Source: Cliona cf. orientalis
Lineage: Eukaryota > Porifera > Demospongiae > Clionaida > Clionaidae
Length of the DNA: 64,000 bases
Assembly: GCA_963930775.1 (NCBI GenBank)
Contig: OZ005692.1
Location: 7,178,135-7,242,134, forward strand
Direction of reading: 5' to 3'
Both the position numbers and the translations under genes were made by a program. Below, one piece after another: positions 35,808-46,604 of this stretch (its first letter is position 1; every line of letters begins with the position of its first letter). The notes beneath the pieces are model-generated. The model saw only the letters and a list, made by a program, of their open reading frames with translations. It ran no database searches and was not told the DNA's origin.

Positions 35808-35880
35808 TAGTCTCGTGCCCAGCCCCTCCTACGCAAAAAAGGGAGAAAGGGTCTGGTGAAAAGGGTTGCTATGCGCGCAC
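35808..35880. mobile_element. Single end of a TAGTCTCG-type element
   Basis: Matches the left end of the element at 51099-51429 (TAGTCTCGTGCCCAGCCCCT.., then AGGGTCTGGTGAAAAGGG) but no opposite end or duplication is visible nearby. Confidence 0.6.
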
Positions 35881-35904
35881 GGTACACTGTAAAAACGGAC
35901 AGGT

Positions 35905-37618
35905 GATCATCACCAAATTAAATGGTGAATGTCACTAATTTTTAAGTATTTCACCACCAAGTGGTGAAGTCAATATGTAGTGAACATCATGATCACTACT
36001 AATTGAAGCAGTTCACTAGCTACTATTATTGGTGGTGACATCCTAGCTGTTACTGGTGAACCTCACTACTTTAGTATCAATGACATCATAATCACGCATG
36101 CGCATACTAATAAGTATGTGGCAGCTGCACTTCAAGTTTGAAAATGGAGAGTTTCTAGCTGTCTTTTATGGTGGGAAACACGAGACAAAACTTTGAAATC
36201 ACTAAAATAAGTACAAAGGTAAGCTATTTTTCTTGTTTTGGAGGTAAATTAGCTAGAAAATATTGGTTTTGGAAGGCAGTAGCTAGCTAGCTACCTACCT
36301 CAGTAGCCGCTATCATATTAAAGTACTATTGAGCTATGCATATTTTGTTTACCATTACTTGAAAAGATTTCTAAGCTAAATCATCCCCAACAATAAAGCT
36401 ATTTAAAGGCTAGCAAGCTAATAGCCTATTAGGGGTAGCTATGTACAATTTTAAGCTTAATTACAATGCAGGGTGTCAACTGAGATAGCTCTAAGCTTGC
36501 CATTTGGACCGTGACACTTCTTAGGAGCTCTATCTGTCAACTACCTACACCGCCGGGTGATATGGCAATGTACAAAGTCTCACCAAGGTAAGAATTTAAT
36601 ACTGCATGCATGGAGCATGTCTATTTTAAATTTCGTCCACACAATTTTATATGCAGCTACATCTGAACGGTTAGGCTGCCAAATTTCAAGCTGGAACTTC
36701 AGCTGGTAAGTCTCTCATCTCTTTTAGGCTCTTTCCCTCCCCATCTCTCCCACCCTTTGTACAATTAATATCCTTTTCTTTTCTTTTCCTTCACACACAG
36801 TTTATGATCTCTGTATCTTGAAATTAAGTCACCAAGTTTCAAGCTGGAATACAGATGGTAAGCTCCCCCCCCCCCCCCCCCCCCCACCCTCTGCTCGGCC
36901 TGTCTCTCTCCCTCTCTCTCTCCCTCCCTCCCTCCCTCCCTTTTATCGCTTCAATTTTGTCATCACTCTTTCTGTTTTTCTCCTAAAGCCCATGATGTTA
37001 GCAATAATTTCAGTTCTAAGTGTGCATGTGATGTTAAGTGGGATGCCCAAACCTATCACCACTGGAATAGTTTGGGGATGCACTTATTTAAGCAATTACC
37101 TATTTTATATTTTCATGTATAGACTGTTGTATATGTATAATAATATATTATTATCATAGTAATAGTTTAGATTCTTGTATCTTTTGTGTGAAAAGCTTCA
37201 CCAATAATTGGCTTTATTTTTATAGGTGTGTCATGCACAAAAGATTTAGCATTTTCAGCGCTGAACTCAAGGTGTAATTGAACACTGCCACACACTACCT
37301 TCAATTCTAGAGACGACATTTTATTTTTGTAATAGTTATACACATTATACCGTATGCATTTCATATCCAGCAAAATTTGAGAAGTGATCTTCACTAAAAT
37401 AATCTGCTGTGTATGTATGGTGATCATCACTAGTAAGTGGTGGTGTAATTTAATTTAGTGATAATCACCAATCGATAATAGTGACCATCACTAATAATGT
37501 TAGTGATCATCACTAACAAAAGTGATGATCTTAAAAGGTGGTGACCCTTCACCTCTCAATTTTCGGTGACTATTGTGGCAAGGATTTCACTACCTTTTTT
37601 AGGTGACGTTCACCATCT
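35905..37618. mobile_element. Element with terminal GGTGATCATCACC palindrome clusters
   Basis: Both ends are clusters of short palindromes and near-palindromes (GGTGATCATCACC, TTAGTGATCATCACTAA, GGTGAA..TTCACC) at 35905-36090 and 37410-37618; the middle is unique and lacks them. It lies exactly between receptor copy 2 and the left edge of the TMEM63 duplication. No coding function is seen; a C run and CTCC repeats are at 36866-36940. Confidence 0.5.
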
Positions 37619-37620
37619 AG

Positions 37621-37712
37621 TTTAGGAGGTTTCTATGTGATTTAGGAGACCGAAGGGTTCTACTGAGCCCTGAGGTCTTCCTAAATCACGTATAGAAACC
37701 GACTATTCTAAC
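37621..37712. repeat. Palindromic foldback element, shortened
   Basis: A shorter relative of 1397-1543 (GTTTCTATGTGATTTAGGAG with its complement, GAAGGGTTCTACTGAGCCC centre). It marks the left boundary of the second TMEM63-like unit. Confidence 0.7.
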
Positions 37713-38125
37713 TACTTTAGATACTAGCAACAATGCCCAACAGCTTTGTATATAAACAACTGCCTAGCAACAAACTAGCCATAGGCAAACAAAAATTTAC
37801 CAGGCTTTTTTATGGGATTTTTTTTACGAAGGATAGACACTGCAGTTCAACCAATTAGATCACTGTATTTGTTACAAGTAGGATCTAAGTTGCAATAGAA
37901 TCTTGACCTGGCCCACGAAAAAAAATTATTATAAGCTGGGGAGTGGAGCTTTGCCTGTTTAATAATGCATGAATAATAGCTACTGTTATTCAACTCAAAA
38001 TAGGTTGGTATCACCATTGGGATGATGAGACACGACTATAAAAAAATAAAGGAGTGTTGGTCCGGAGTATAAAATGTATTTCCATCCGGATTGCAAGTAC
38101 AAGACGGTGTTATCCTTGAAGGTAA

Positions 38126-39119
38126 GGTATCATTAAATTGCGTGGGCGTGAGGTGGGGGATATGACACCTAAACCACATCAAAGTCATTAGTGAGGTGCA
38201 TGTTGTGTAACCACGCCCTTTTAATTGCACAGGTCTCAGGGGTGTGGCTGCTAGAGCCGGAAGTGTTCATTTAATATCCTCCATGGACCGGAAGCCGAGC
38301 CGGAAGGGAGGGGCCAGGCCACGCCCAAAACAGCCCCACCCTGTTCCCCAAGGACCACCATTCTCAATCAAGTGCCTACTAACCACCGGATGTCCACCGG
38401 AAGCCCACAATCAATCCCAATTAAAACACACAGCTTCCTCAAGGCCAAAACACACACAAACACTTGGAGGCCGTTCTGCCACACCGCCCACACAAGAGCT
38501 CACCTCATTTCCTGTGTGGGCGGAGTAACAACACGTCATCGCAACCACATCCGCTTCAAACCATCGTCAGCTTCCGTCCAGCCGTACAGGCCCCTCGATC
38601 GCACCGCCGTACAGTGCCTCATTAACTGACATGGCCTCACCTTTGACCTCCTGCCACGCCCCCAAAGCCTCCTGGCCGGGTTCAAAGGTCACCACCGCAT
38701 CCGGGACACGCCCACCTATCGCCGCAGCCAAGTCCCCGGCCCCGATGTCCAAGCACTGGCCCGTGAAGCCACGCCCAATCGGAAGCAATAAAACCTGCAT
38801 TAACGCACACGCACACACTCCACACAGTGCCAGGAACACGCCCACATGCTTAATTAGGCCTAATTAGCTTTTTTTGTCGTTGCGGTTAATAGTTAAGCAA
38901 GAATGCTTTGATCTTGCTTTGATGTGGGCAATTACCGGCCTTTTCTTCAGGGGCCACTTCCGGTCGCTAATTACACGCGCATAATCATCCCTGGCCGATT
39001 CTGGACACGCCCACCTTCGACCAAAAGCACTCGTATGGCCTCTTCGGCCACGCCCCTTCACGATTCGCTAATTGAATTAGCCATTCCTGACGCTCACGCC
39101 CACGCAATTAAATGGTACC
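38126..39119. mobile_element. GC-rich TTAA-targeting transposon, copy 2 (reverse)
   Basis: A 994-bp copy of the element at 28628-30046 in the other orientation, without the nested insertion. The right flank TTAA (39120-39123) corresponds to TTAATAAGCCC at 2364 in the first TMEM63 unit, so that TTAA was the target; sequence to the left of the element equivalent to 1957-2363 is deleted. Confidence 0.8.
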
Positions 39120-39511
39120 TTAATAAGCCCAGGGAATTGAATTAAGTATTGGGGAAGTGAATTTGATATTCTTAGATGAAGATTGCTCAATAAAAAAAAA
39201 ATCATTTACCAAGCACATATATGACACCAAATTAATATGTGCATATTATAATAATAATAATAATATTATACTGCTTTTCAATACAACCATGCAAAAATTG
39301 AATTTGTCAAAGCTGCCTATGGAACTGCCTCAAGCAAGAATTAGACTCACAAAATAATAAGCACAATATCATTGTGCAATGTCAAATGGGGATGATCGTT
39401 TGCATCATCAAAAATTGAACCTATTGTAAAGTTTACCTCCTCTCCATGAAAATCTGTATGCATACACTACCTTTGTGCGTTACTGCAGGCTGGTCAGTAT
39501 GACTTCCGGTA

Positions 39512-40304
39512 TAGGAGAGATATGGGCACCCCCCGTCACAATGTCACTAGGGAAATGGGAACCCCCACTATAGTTTATGTGCATGCCTGCGTCACGCTGT
39601 CAACATGTAGTCTCCCCAAAATTGTAGTTCCCCCGGACTGTCCACTGCACTGTATTTGGTCCCCCCAGGATAAACCCTGGAGACTAACCGGTTACCCTGC
39701 CATACAGACCTTGGAGTCTAACCCTGCTAACCCACATTTATCAGCTCCTGATCCCTCCCGTAAATGGCAGGGACCATGCACAGTTGCTATGGACAGTCCC
39801 CAATATAATAGGAATTATGCGGGGCAGTATCAGCATAGATAATAGATAATCTATGGTATCAGAGAGCTAGAGCTGGAGACAGTAGCAACAGTCAGGCACC
39901 ATCAGCATCAATGAGCTCGAGATGCAGCTCAAGGTAGAGGGAGAGACGTCAGACAATAAGGTCACTGACTACCTTTAGATCCTACTTGTAACAAATACTG
40001 TGATCTGATTTTTAAATTAATTTTATGATGCTTTATAGTTGATAGACTACATTGATCATCACCTCTGGCAATGTCAATATAGAGCGATGACTGGGCCCTG
40101 ATAACTACTGTGACGAAGTCAGCAGCACTATAGGCACACACTGGCGTGGGGTCCCCATTTCATTAGGGGTCCCTATACTCCTAGTGCTTTGGGCACTCAG
40201 GGGGTCCACATTTCACTTAAAGGAATAGGCACCTCCATCCCCATAGCACTAGTGATATGGGGTTGGGGGTGCCCAAAAACTGGGGTCCCCATATCCCTGC
40301 TACA
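39512..40304. mobile_element. 0.8-kb transposon within a TMEM63-like exon
   Basis: Ends are inverted: TAGGAGAGATATGGGCACCC on the left and GGGGTCCCCATATCCCTGCTA on the right (one or two mismatches and a gap). CCGGTA is repeated on both sides (39506-39511, 40305-40310), and the wider 8-mers agree at 6 positions. Copy 1 of the gene shows the uninterrupted site. Related GGGACCC-rich material lies at 50500-50710 and 50880-51085. Confidence 0.75.
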
Positions 40305-41675
40305 CCGGTATGGAGTTCAGTATGCTTGGATTCTGGTTGTGTTCAACATGGCGATGACATTCAGCTTCACGACACCACTCATCCTGCCATTCGGTGAGTC
40401 TAACTAGCACACACTGAGCTCAGGATGTGCGTGCATCAACAGGGATTATGCATCAAAGCCTGATACTAGCTGATACAATGTGGTAAAAGATTATACATGT
40501 ACTATATGGTCGTAATGCATGCCCAATTTAGCACTCAGAAAAAGGAGGGTCAAATCCTGTGAATTATAGATACTGGAGCGTATTCATGGTCATCTGCACC
40601 TGATTGATAAAGTGCTTGTATTATTTCCTTGTTCCCATCCAGTGATGTGCACCACTCTACATGTCCTTTTCAGTCTGTATTACCCGGTGCTTTTAAATTA
40701 ATTGTAAATATACCTGTGGCTGTGAATCTCCCTTAGTGACGCTATGCACCATTTTCCACTGTACATGCTCCAGCCAAATTGTATGAATTATTGTAAATGA
40801 GTCCTAGACATTGGAGATCAGCACTCCATAGAGGTCTTTATTATCTTAGTACGATCTTAATACTCAACGTGTACGCTGTAGGTGTGGTTTACTTGATTCT
40901 CAAGTACTATGTGGACCGATACAACATCTACTATGCCTATAAGCCATCGGCCTTCAATAGAGGCAGTTCCTGCATACCTCGGCCGTCAACTTTGTCATTG
41001 TTGGGGCAGTCCGCCTCCAGCTCTCAATGCTGTTCTTCTCAGTAGTCAGACTTGGTAAGTCTATAGCTAGTGCATTATAGTATAAGTAGCTATGCAATAT
41101 TCACCCACGGTTGATTTCGCTCAAGATGGGCAAACACATAGCAGCAAATTCAAGAGGGGGGGGGGGGGGGGGGGGGAGGGGGGACAAATACAAATCCAAG
41201 GGTGGTACCCCATATTAAACATAAGGAAAGCCAATTTCCCGGGGGGGGGGGGGGGGGGGGAGGGGGGGCTGAAGGCACCCGCCCCCTGGCCTCCCTGAAT
41301 AAACCCTGGTCACCTATAACTTACATGTAAGTGATCATCAAGCACCCTGTTGGGAACATCTATGGGGGAATCCGTGTATAGTGGGATAATAATATTAGGT
41401 TGTTTAGTGGTCTACCACGTCCCCTGCAGTCAGCCTCTGCTCAAAGGATAATATTATGCATGTGTGAGAGCAAGTGTGTACTAATGAGTTAACGTGCTGA
41501 TGCATTAACAGGAAGAGTGGATCCTCGCTCTATCATCATGATGATAACCTTCATCCTCACGTGCATCTTCTGTATTGGAGTGTTCTTCTTTGGATGGTTT
41601 CAGCACCTCCTCCCCTCACTCAGGACAAGGCTGGGAAAGGTCAGTGACCCACTCCCCCCCCCCCCCCCCCCCCAC

Positions 41676-41829
41676 CCCTCTCTCTCCATCTCTCTCTCCC
41701 TCTCTCCCTCTCTCCCTCTCTCTCTCTCTCTCTCCCTCTCTCCCTCTCTCCCTTTCTCTCTCTCTCTCTCCCTCCCTCTCTCCCTCTCTCCCTCTCTCTT
41801 TCCCTCCCTCCCTCTCTCTCTCTCTCTCT

Positions 41830-41926
<97 letters not shown>

Positions 41927-41936
41927 CTCTCTCTCT
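41676..41936. repeat. Expanded TC microsatellite
   Basis: About 260 bp of TC/CCTC repeat, 2.5 times the length of the equivalent tract in copy 1 (4050-4148). It is preceded by a C run (41654-41673). Confidence 0.95.
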
Positions 41937-42664
41937 CCATCCTCTCCTGTTCCCCTCTATCTCTTGTATACACATCCACCTCACATATACATACGCCTCC
42001 TTTATTTTGCAGGACTATCGTGTGTTTGGCACCAGTGTTCCCCGTGAAGAGGACATGACAGAGGAATCAGAATCAGGAGAGATAATAGCCAAGGTATGGA
42101 GAGATCATCCAATAGCTGTACTATTGCTATTACTGTAACTGGGAATGTATCTGTAATAGACGATTATTATACATTGCAAAAATTAGTTTTGGCAAATTAT
42201 TTTGATCGGGTAATTTGATATTATAAGGGGATTGTTGACTTGGTGGTTACATGTGTAAACACTGAGGTATCAAGCTTTTTATTGTCTTACTGTGGTCAGC
42301 CTTCATACTAGCATTCAGTTGCTCCTTTGCGTGCACACATATAAAATTTCAGAGAAACATAATTATAGAAAGTATTGATATTATTATACCGTAACCCTTG
42401 CAGGGTTCGTACATCCCCCCTGTCCTGCGAGACTCAGCGCCTGACCCTCTCTCCGACAACTCAGCCGCTGGCTATGGCTACCAGTCGTTTGGCAGCACTG
42501 ACCGCATGGGGAGGAGGAGCCCCGGCCACATGGGAACTGCCGACCCCACCAAGGGAATGTCAACGCTAGAGAGAAGCACCTCAAAAGCAAAGAGTATGAA
42601 GAACGATAGTGCTAAGTTCAAGAGTGAAGGAACTATGGTTAAGTCTAGTGATATTTTGAGGTGA

Positions 42665-43818
42665 TAGTATAACTGCTACTTATTATTAGGTTGATTAGTG
42701 TGAATGATCATGATTGGTGTGCCCTTATAACATGATAGTTACATAATTATTAGTTTGTGTGCATGGCATACAGAAATGCAAAGTATCTAGAAATTAAATT
42801 ATCAATATCCATGTATTAAGACTGCATGTCTAATGTATTTCCTATGACTTAAGTTTTGCAATGTAAGAGAAGCCTTATAGCCTACATAATAATTAATTAT
42901 GGTCTGTTGCCACAGTAATGAATTCCTATGGGTGTTGTGCTCTTGGAGGGGGAATTCCCAGGTATAATTTTAGGCACCTAACCATTTCTGAATCAGCTGT
43001 TTGCAGCATGCTACCATAATAATGTTATGTCTATAGGTAGCCATCCAGGTACACCCACCATTGATGATTGTTATTTTGAGTGATGTGTATAATATTGGAA
43101 TAGTCCCAGGGGTTCCTGGAGGTTCAATCTGTCTGCTTCAGCATAAGCTTATGGGAATCTGCATTAATTATACATTCTTGTTATTAAGATAACTCTAACC
43201 ACATTGTTTAATGATTGTTGCCCATAAAATCATGTCTAATAATAATGAAAACTTGACCACATTCCCAGTAGCTGTGCACATAGTTCTATGGTGCATGTGG
43301 TAAAAGGTCATTCAATGTACACATTGATGCCGGTGCCTCAATCGTAAAGATGGAATCTAAGTTAAGACCAACTCTCGACCTGGACAGGGACAAGTTTTGA
43401 TGCTTCAATCACAGGAGACGAACTCGATAGCACAGTACAGGTTCCAAAGTTCAGATAGGTTGTGGCATGATGCGTGCTATATATAGCGCAAGGCTAGCTT
43501 TATTAAATCCACAGGTCTGATTACATCAGCCAAGAGAATACATAAAGCTTGGCCAGCATTACTTGTCGGAGAAAGTAGCACTCAGCTTTTAATGTATTCG
43601 CTGGCTATGTATGTATGTATGTATGTAAGTTAATCTATGATTCTGTGGATTTTTAGAAGTGTTCTGTAAAGCTTCTGAAGTTTAGCGTTATAAAGACATC
43701 ATAGTTACCTAATAACTGCAAAAAAATAAATGCTGCTGGGGGTTTAATGATAATGATAATAATGTCTAATCCTTTAATAATAATAATCTACACTTCAAAT
43801 AAAAAGAACTATCAGATT
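42665..43818. other. Gene-free interval between TMEM63-like tail and receptor
   Basis: Noncoding, AT-rich. The first 250 bp match the region after copy 1 (4844 onward). A GTAT run lies at 43609-43628. No open frame is supported. Confidence 0.5.
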
Positions 43819-45478
43819 CTAACATTGCTGTATTGTACACATTTGCCACTTCTGGCGATAACAGCACACTACAATAATTACAAGTCCAATACTAATAGCT
43901 ACAAATAGTATTAGCATCACACAAAAGCTAGCTGCCAGGAGTCCAATAAGAAGTGCATGATGTTGTTGCTGACATCTTGTGAGTGACGGCTGCTCTGTCG
44001 TACTTCTCACAACAGTTACTAGATCTATGCTGGTTGGATTCAGAGTTGAAATCAGTAAGTCTTCATCAGATTCAGCTGCATGGATGTAGTATAAAGCCAA
44101 TCATTATTAGCTATGTAAAAATAACATTAGAGTATTTTAGCATACCTGTGCTATTTAGTGTAATAGTAATTTCATGCACCTCTTGTTTTGTGTGACTCAG
44201 TGGGGTATTTGGATTTATGACGAATACCATACACTGATAATTGGAGCTTGAATCATTCAAATTGACTGAGTGTATTACCAGTGAATATGCACTATCAAGA
44301 TCCAATCTGGAGTTACCGTTCTGTGCCATGATGGTTTGTGGATTATTTGCTCTAATTATTTCGACGCTATCTTTCATCCAGATCACCGAGTAATACTGTG
44401 AGAGCGCTCCGGGTTGGATTGGGCAGGGGAGGATAGCGGTCTCACCAACTCTTACAGTGAAGGTTGTTTGAAAAGATCCAGGCACTGGGACAATGGTTTG
44501 GAGTGCTGCATGTGAAATCATTGATCATAGACTACAACTTGTTAATCATTACATATTCAATGCATGAATTATAAATAATAATTATTATTAACACACTGAC
44601 CCGCAGTTCTAGAATATTATACGAGTTATCTTAATTATTATTGATAATGCTCTGCCATACAAGTGCTGTATAATACCTGTACACTGATTAAAATTACTGT
44701 GGGCTAGGGTAGCTATTGTTCCTTGTTGTTTATGAATATGCAGATTTGACTATTGATGCTCTACATACCTAGATCATATTATAGTACTGTTAAATTTATA
44801 TTATCGGTTTTGCATATTATTATTCTATGAAATATGGCCGGCAAAGCTGTGAATAGAATTGTGAAATAAACATCTAACTAGTTTGGCAGCAGTCACTACT
44901 GACCCGTTAACATACTAATGACCTTCTATCACCACTAACTATCCCACAATTTGGAAATTACGTTGCTATGGTAACTGGAGCAATGGAGAATTAATAGTAC
45001 CGGTCTTAATGATAATATTGGTGCTCTTTTGTAGTAGCTAACATACTGTTAGTACCAAAGCTGGTTATTTACTGAACTCACATGTTAAGGTAAGGGGGGT
45101 GCTTTCTCTTACGATGGCTTCATTTTCCTCAATGTCTAATCTGCCGCACGTATAGACACCTTCAAGGTTACGAGTTAGATTGAATTTAATCTTGTTATCA
45201 CGTGCACCTCTGAGTACTTGTACATCTGTTATTGCTGTTAAATTCGGATCGCATGCTGAAGTTCTGTTTAGCCAAAACTTTGTTTGATCAACATCCAGAG
45301 GTTCTGCAGTGTTTGCATCACGACATTGTAGTGAAATGGAGCCACTCGATGCAGTTTGCTCATCAGTTATAAAAATCAGCTCAAATGGACTACTTTGTGC
45401 CATAAAAAACAATGCAGCCGTAATAATCATATGAATAATAATTACAGCCATGATCATTATGCATATGGATGCAATCAC
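43819..45478 (-). CDS. Two-Ig-domain type I membrane receptor, copy 3 (intact)
   Basis: Three exons, right to left: 45478-45082 (signal and Ig1), 44505-44146 (Ig2) and 44075-43819 (stalk, membrane helix, tail); phases agree and give 337 aa ending in TAG. A hydrophobic N-terminus (MAVIIIHMIITAALFFMA) serves as signal peptide. Ig1 has cysteines in SLQCRDA and GVYTCGR. Ig2 has LPCPIQPG, the WMKD tryptophan and DSSSNYQCMVF, the classic V-like cysteine frame. A Ser/Thr stalk leads to a helix of about 27 residues (LLIGLLAASFCVML..VIIVV) and a short Cys/Lys tail without signalling motifs. Sponge two-Ig adhesion or recognition proteins are the nearest comparison; ligand unknown. It is the only working member of three copies here. 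Confidence 0.8.
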
Positions 45479-46604
45479 TACATATCATACTGGTAAGGCT
45501 ACTGCTCATGCAGCTCTTAATAAATGCTAGCTGCGCTGCCAGCTCAGATGGGAGTGTACTACCATATGCATAGGGATTAATAAATATTATTATTATAGTG
45601 TATGGTATTACCCAGGGACTCTACCTTTTTTTATATTATGTCCGCGTCAGCGGAGCATTCTCTCAATTAGCACGCTAGAGTGATAATCGATGCAGTTGCT
45701 GATCGCGATCGAACCTGGCTTGCTTCCGAGATACTAACTAGCTATAACAAGCTCATGCATCAACTCCCCACGCACTCGCGGGTAATTTTGTGGTACTTTC
45801 CCCATGGAGTCCCCTTTCAGCATGCATGCGTGCTGATTGTGTGATGCCACAATTGTACATATATACTGCAAAAGCTAATCATGATTTAATATCAAATTAA
45901 ATCCCCAGCAGCAATAAAATTTACTTTTCTGTGGTCATAATAATATTATTATTATGAGGTAAGTCTTATAGTACCATACAATCAATGATCTATGAGGTAA
46001 TTCGGAACCGCGGATCCCGGAGCTGGCTGGAACTGTACACAAAAAAACTGACACTCTCAGCGCGATGGAGCCTTTCTGCATGCATATGCATGGCCTGCAT
46101 GGGCTTTGAAATCCATGATTGAAGCATCAAGACCTATAGCTGTCACTATCAAGTGCGGTTGAATCAGAGGGTCATCTCTGCATGCATGTATGCACTAGTT
46201 TTACAATAACGTCATTCACTTTTACCATGATAATATTATTATGCAGCTACTGGGATCGATGTGGTCAATAATGTAAACAAGCCCAGTAACCAATTAATAT
46301 ATACAATGACAACAGTAGTTGTTATTATTATTAAATCAAGTATGCAAATGATAATAATATTATTATAAGAGAAAATTTAATGTAATTATGACAAAGCCTA
46401 ATAATCACTAATAATATTATAATACTATTATTATTGTGTCCTCTCTTGCTAATTAAATTTCAGTACCGTAATAAATTAGAAAATTGAATTTATTGTTCTC
46501 CAGATTCCGTTGAACATAGCGCCCCGAAGTGAATCAACGCATCACTTTGCTAAAGATGATGGCTTGAATCAGCCCTGCGCATCATTGCACCTCGGGGCAT
46601 GTTG

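Larger units (their letters stand above)
39489..42664 (+). pseudogene. TMEM63-like: TMEM63/CSC1-like 3' exons (copy 2), transposon-disrupted
   Basis: The same five exons as at 2695-4843. The first is split into 39489-39511 and 40311-40393 by an inserted element. Then come 40882-41054, 41512-41639, 42013-42093 (18 bases shorter, in frame) and 42404-42664 (stop TGA). Exon 40882-41054 is frameshifted near 40952-40965, at the same place as copy 1 but through a different deletion pattern (7 extra bases missing). The tail exon is nearly identical to copy 1 (one or two residue changes). No upstream exons accompany it, so it is a partial duplicate. Intron 3 has a greatly expanded TC microsatellite. 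Confidence 0.78.

Noticed and set aside
41517-42138. Ser/Leu/Pro- and Arg/Glu-rich frames of over 100 codons
   Set aside because: They are translations of the TC microsatellite in an intron; the true exon ends at 41639.
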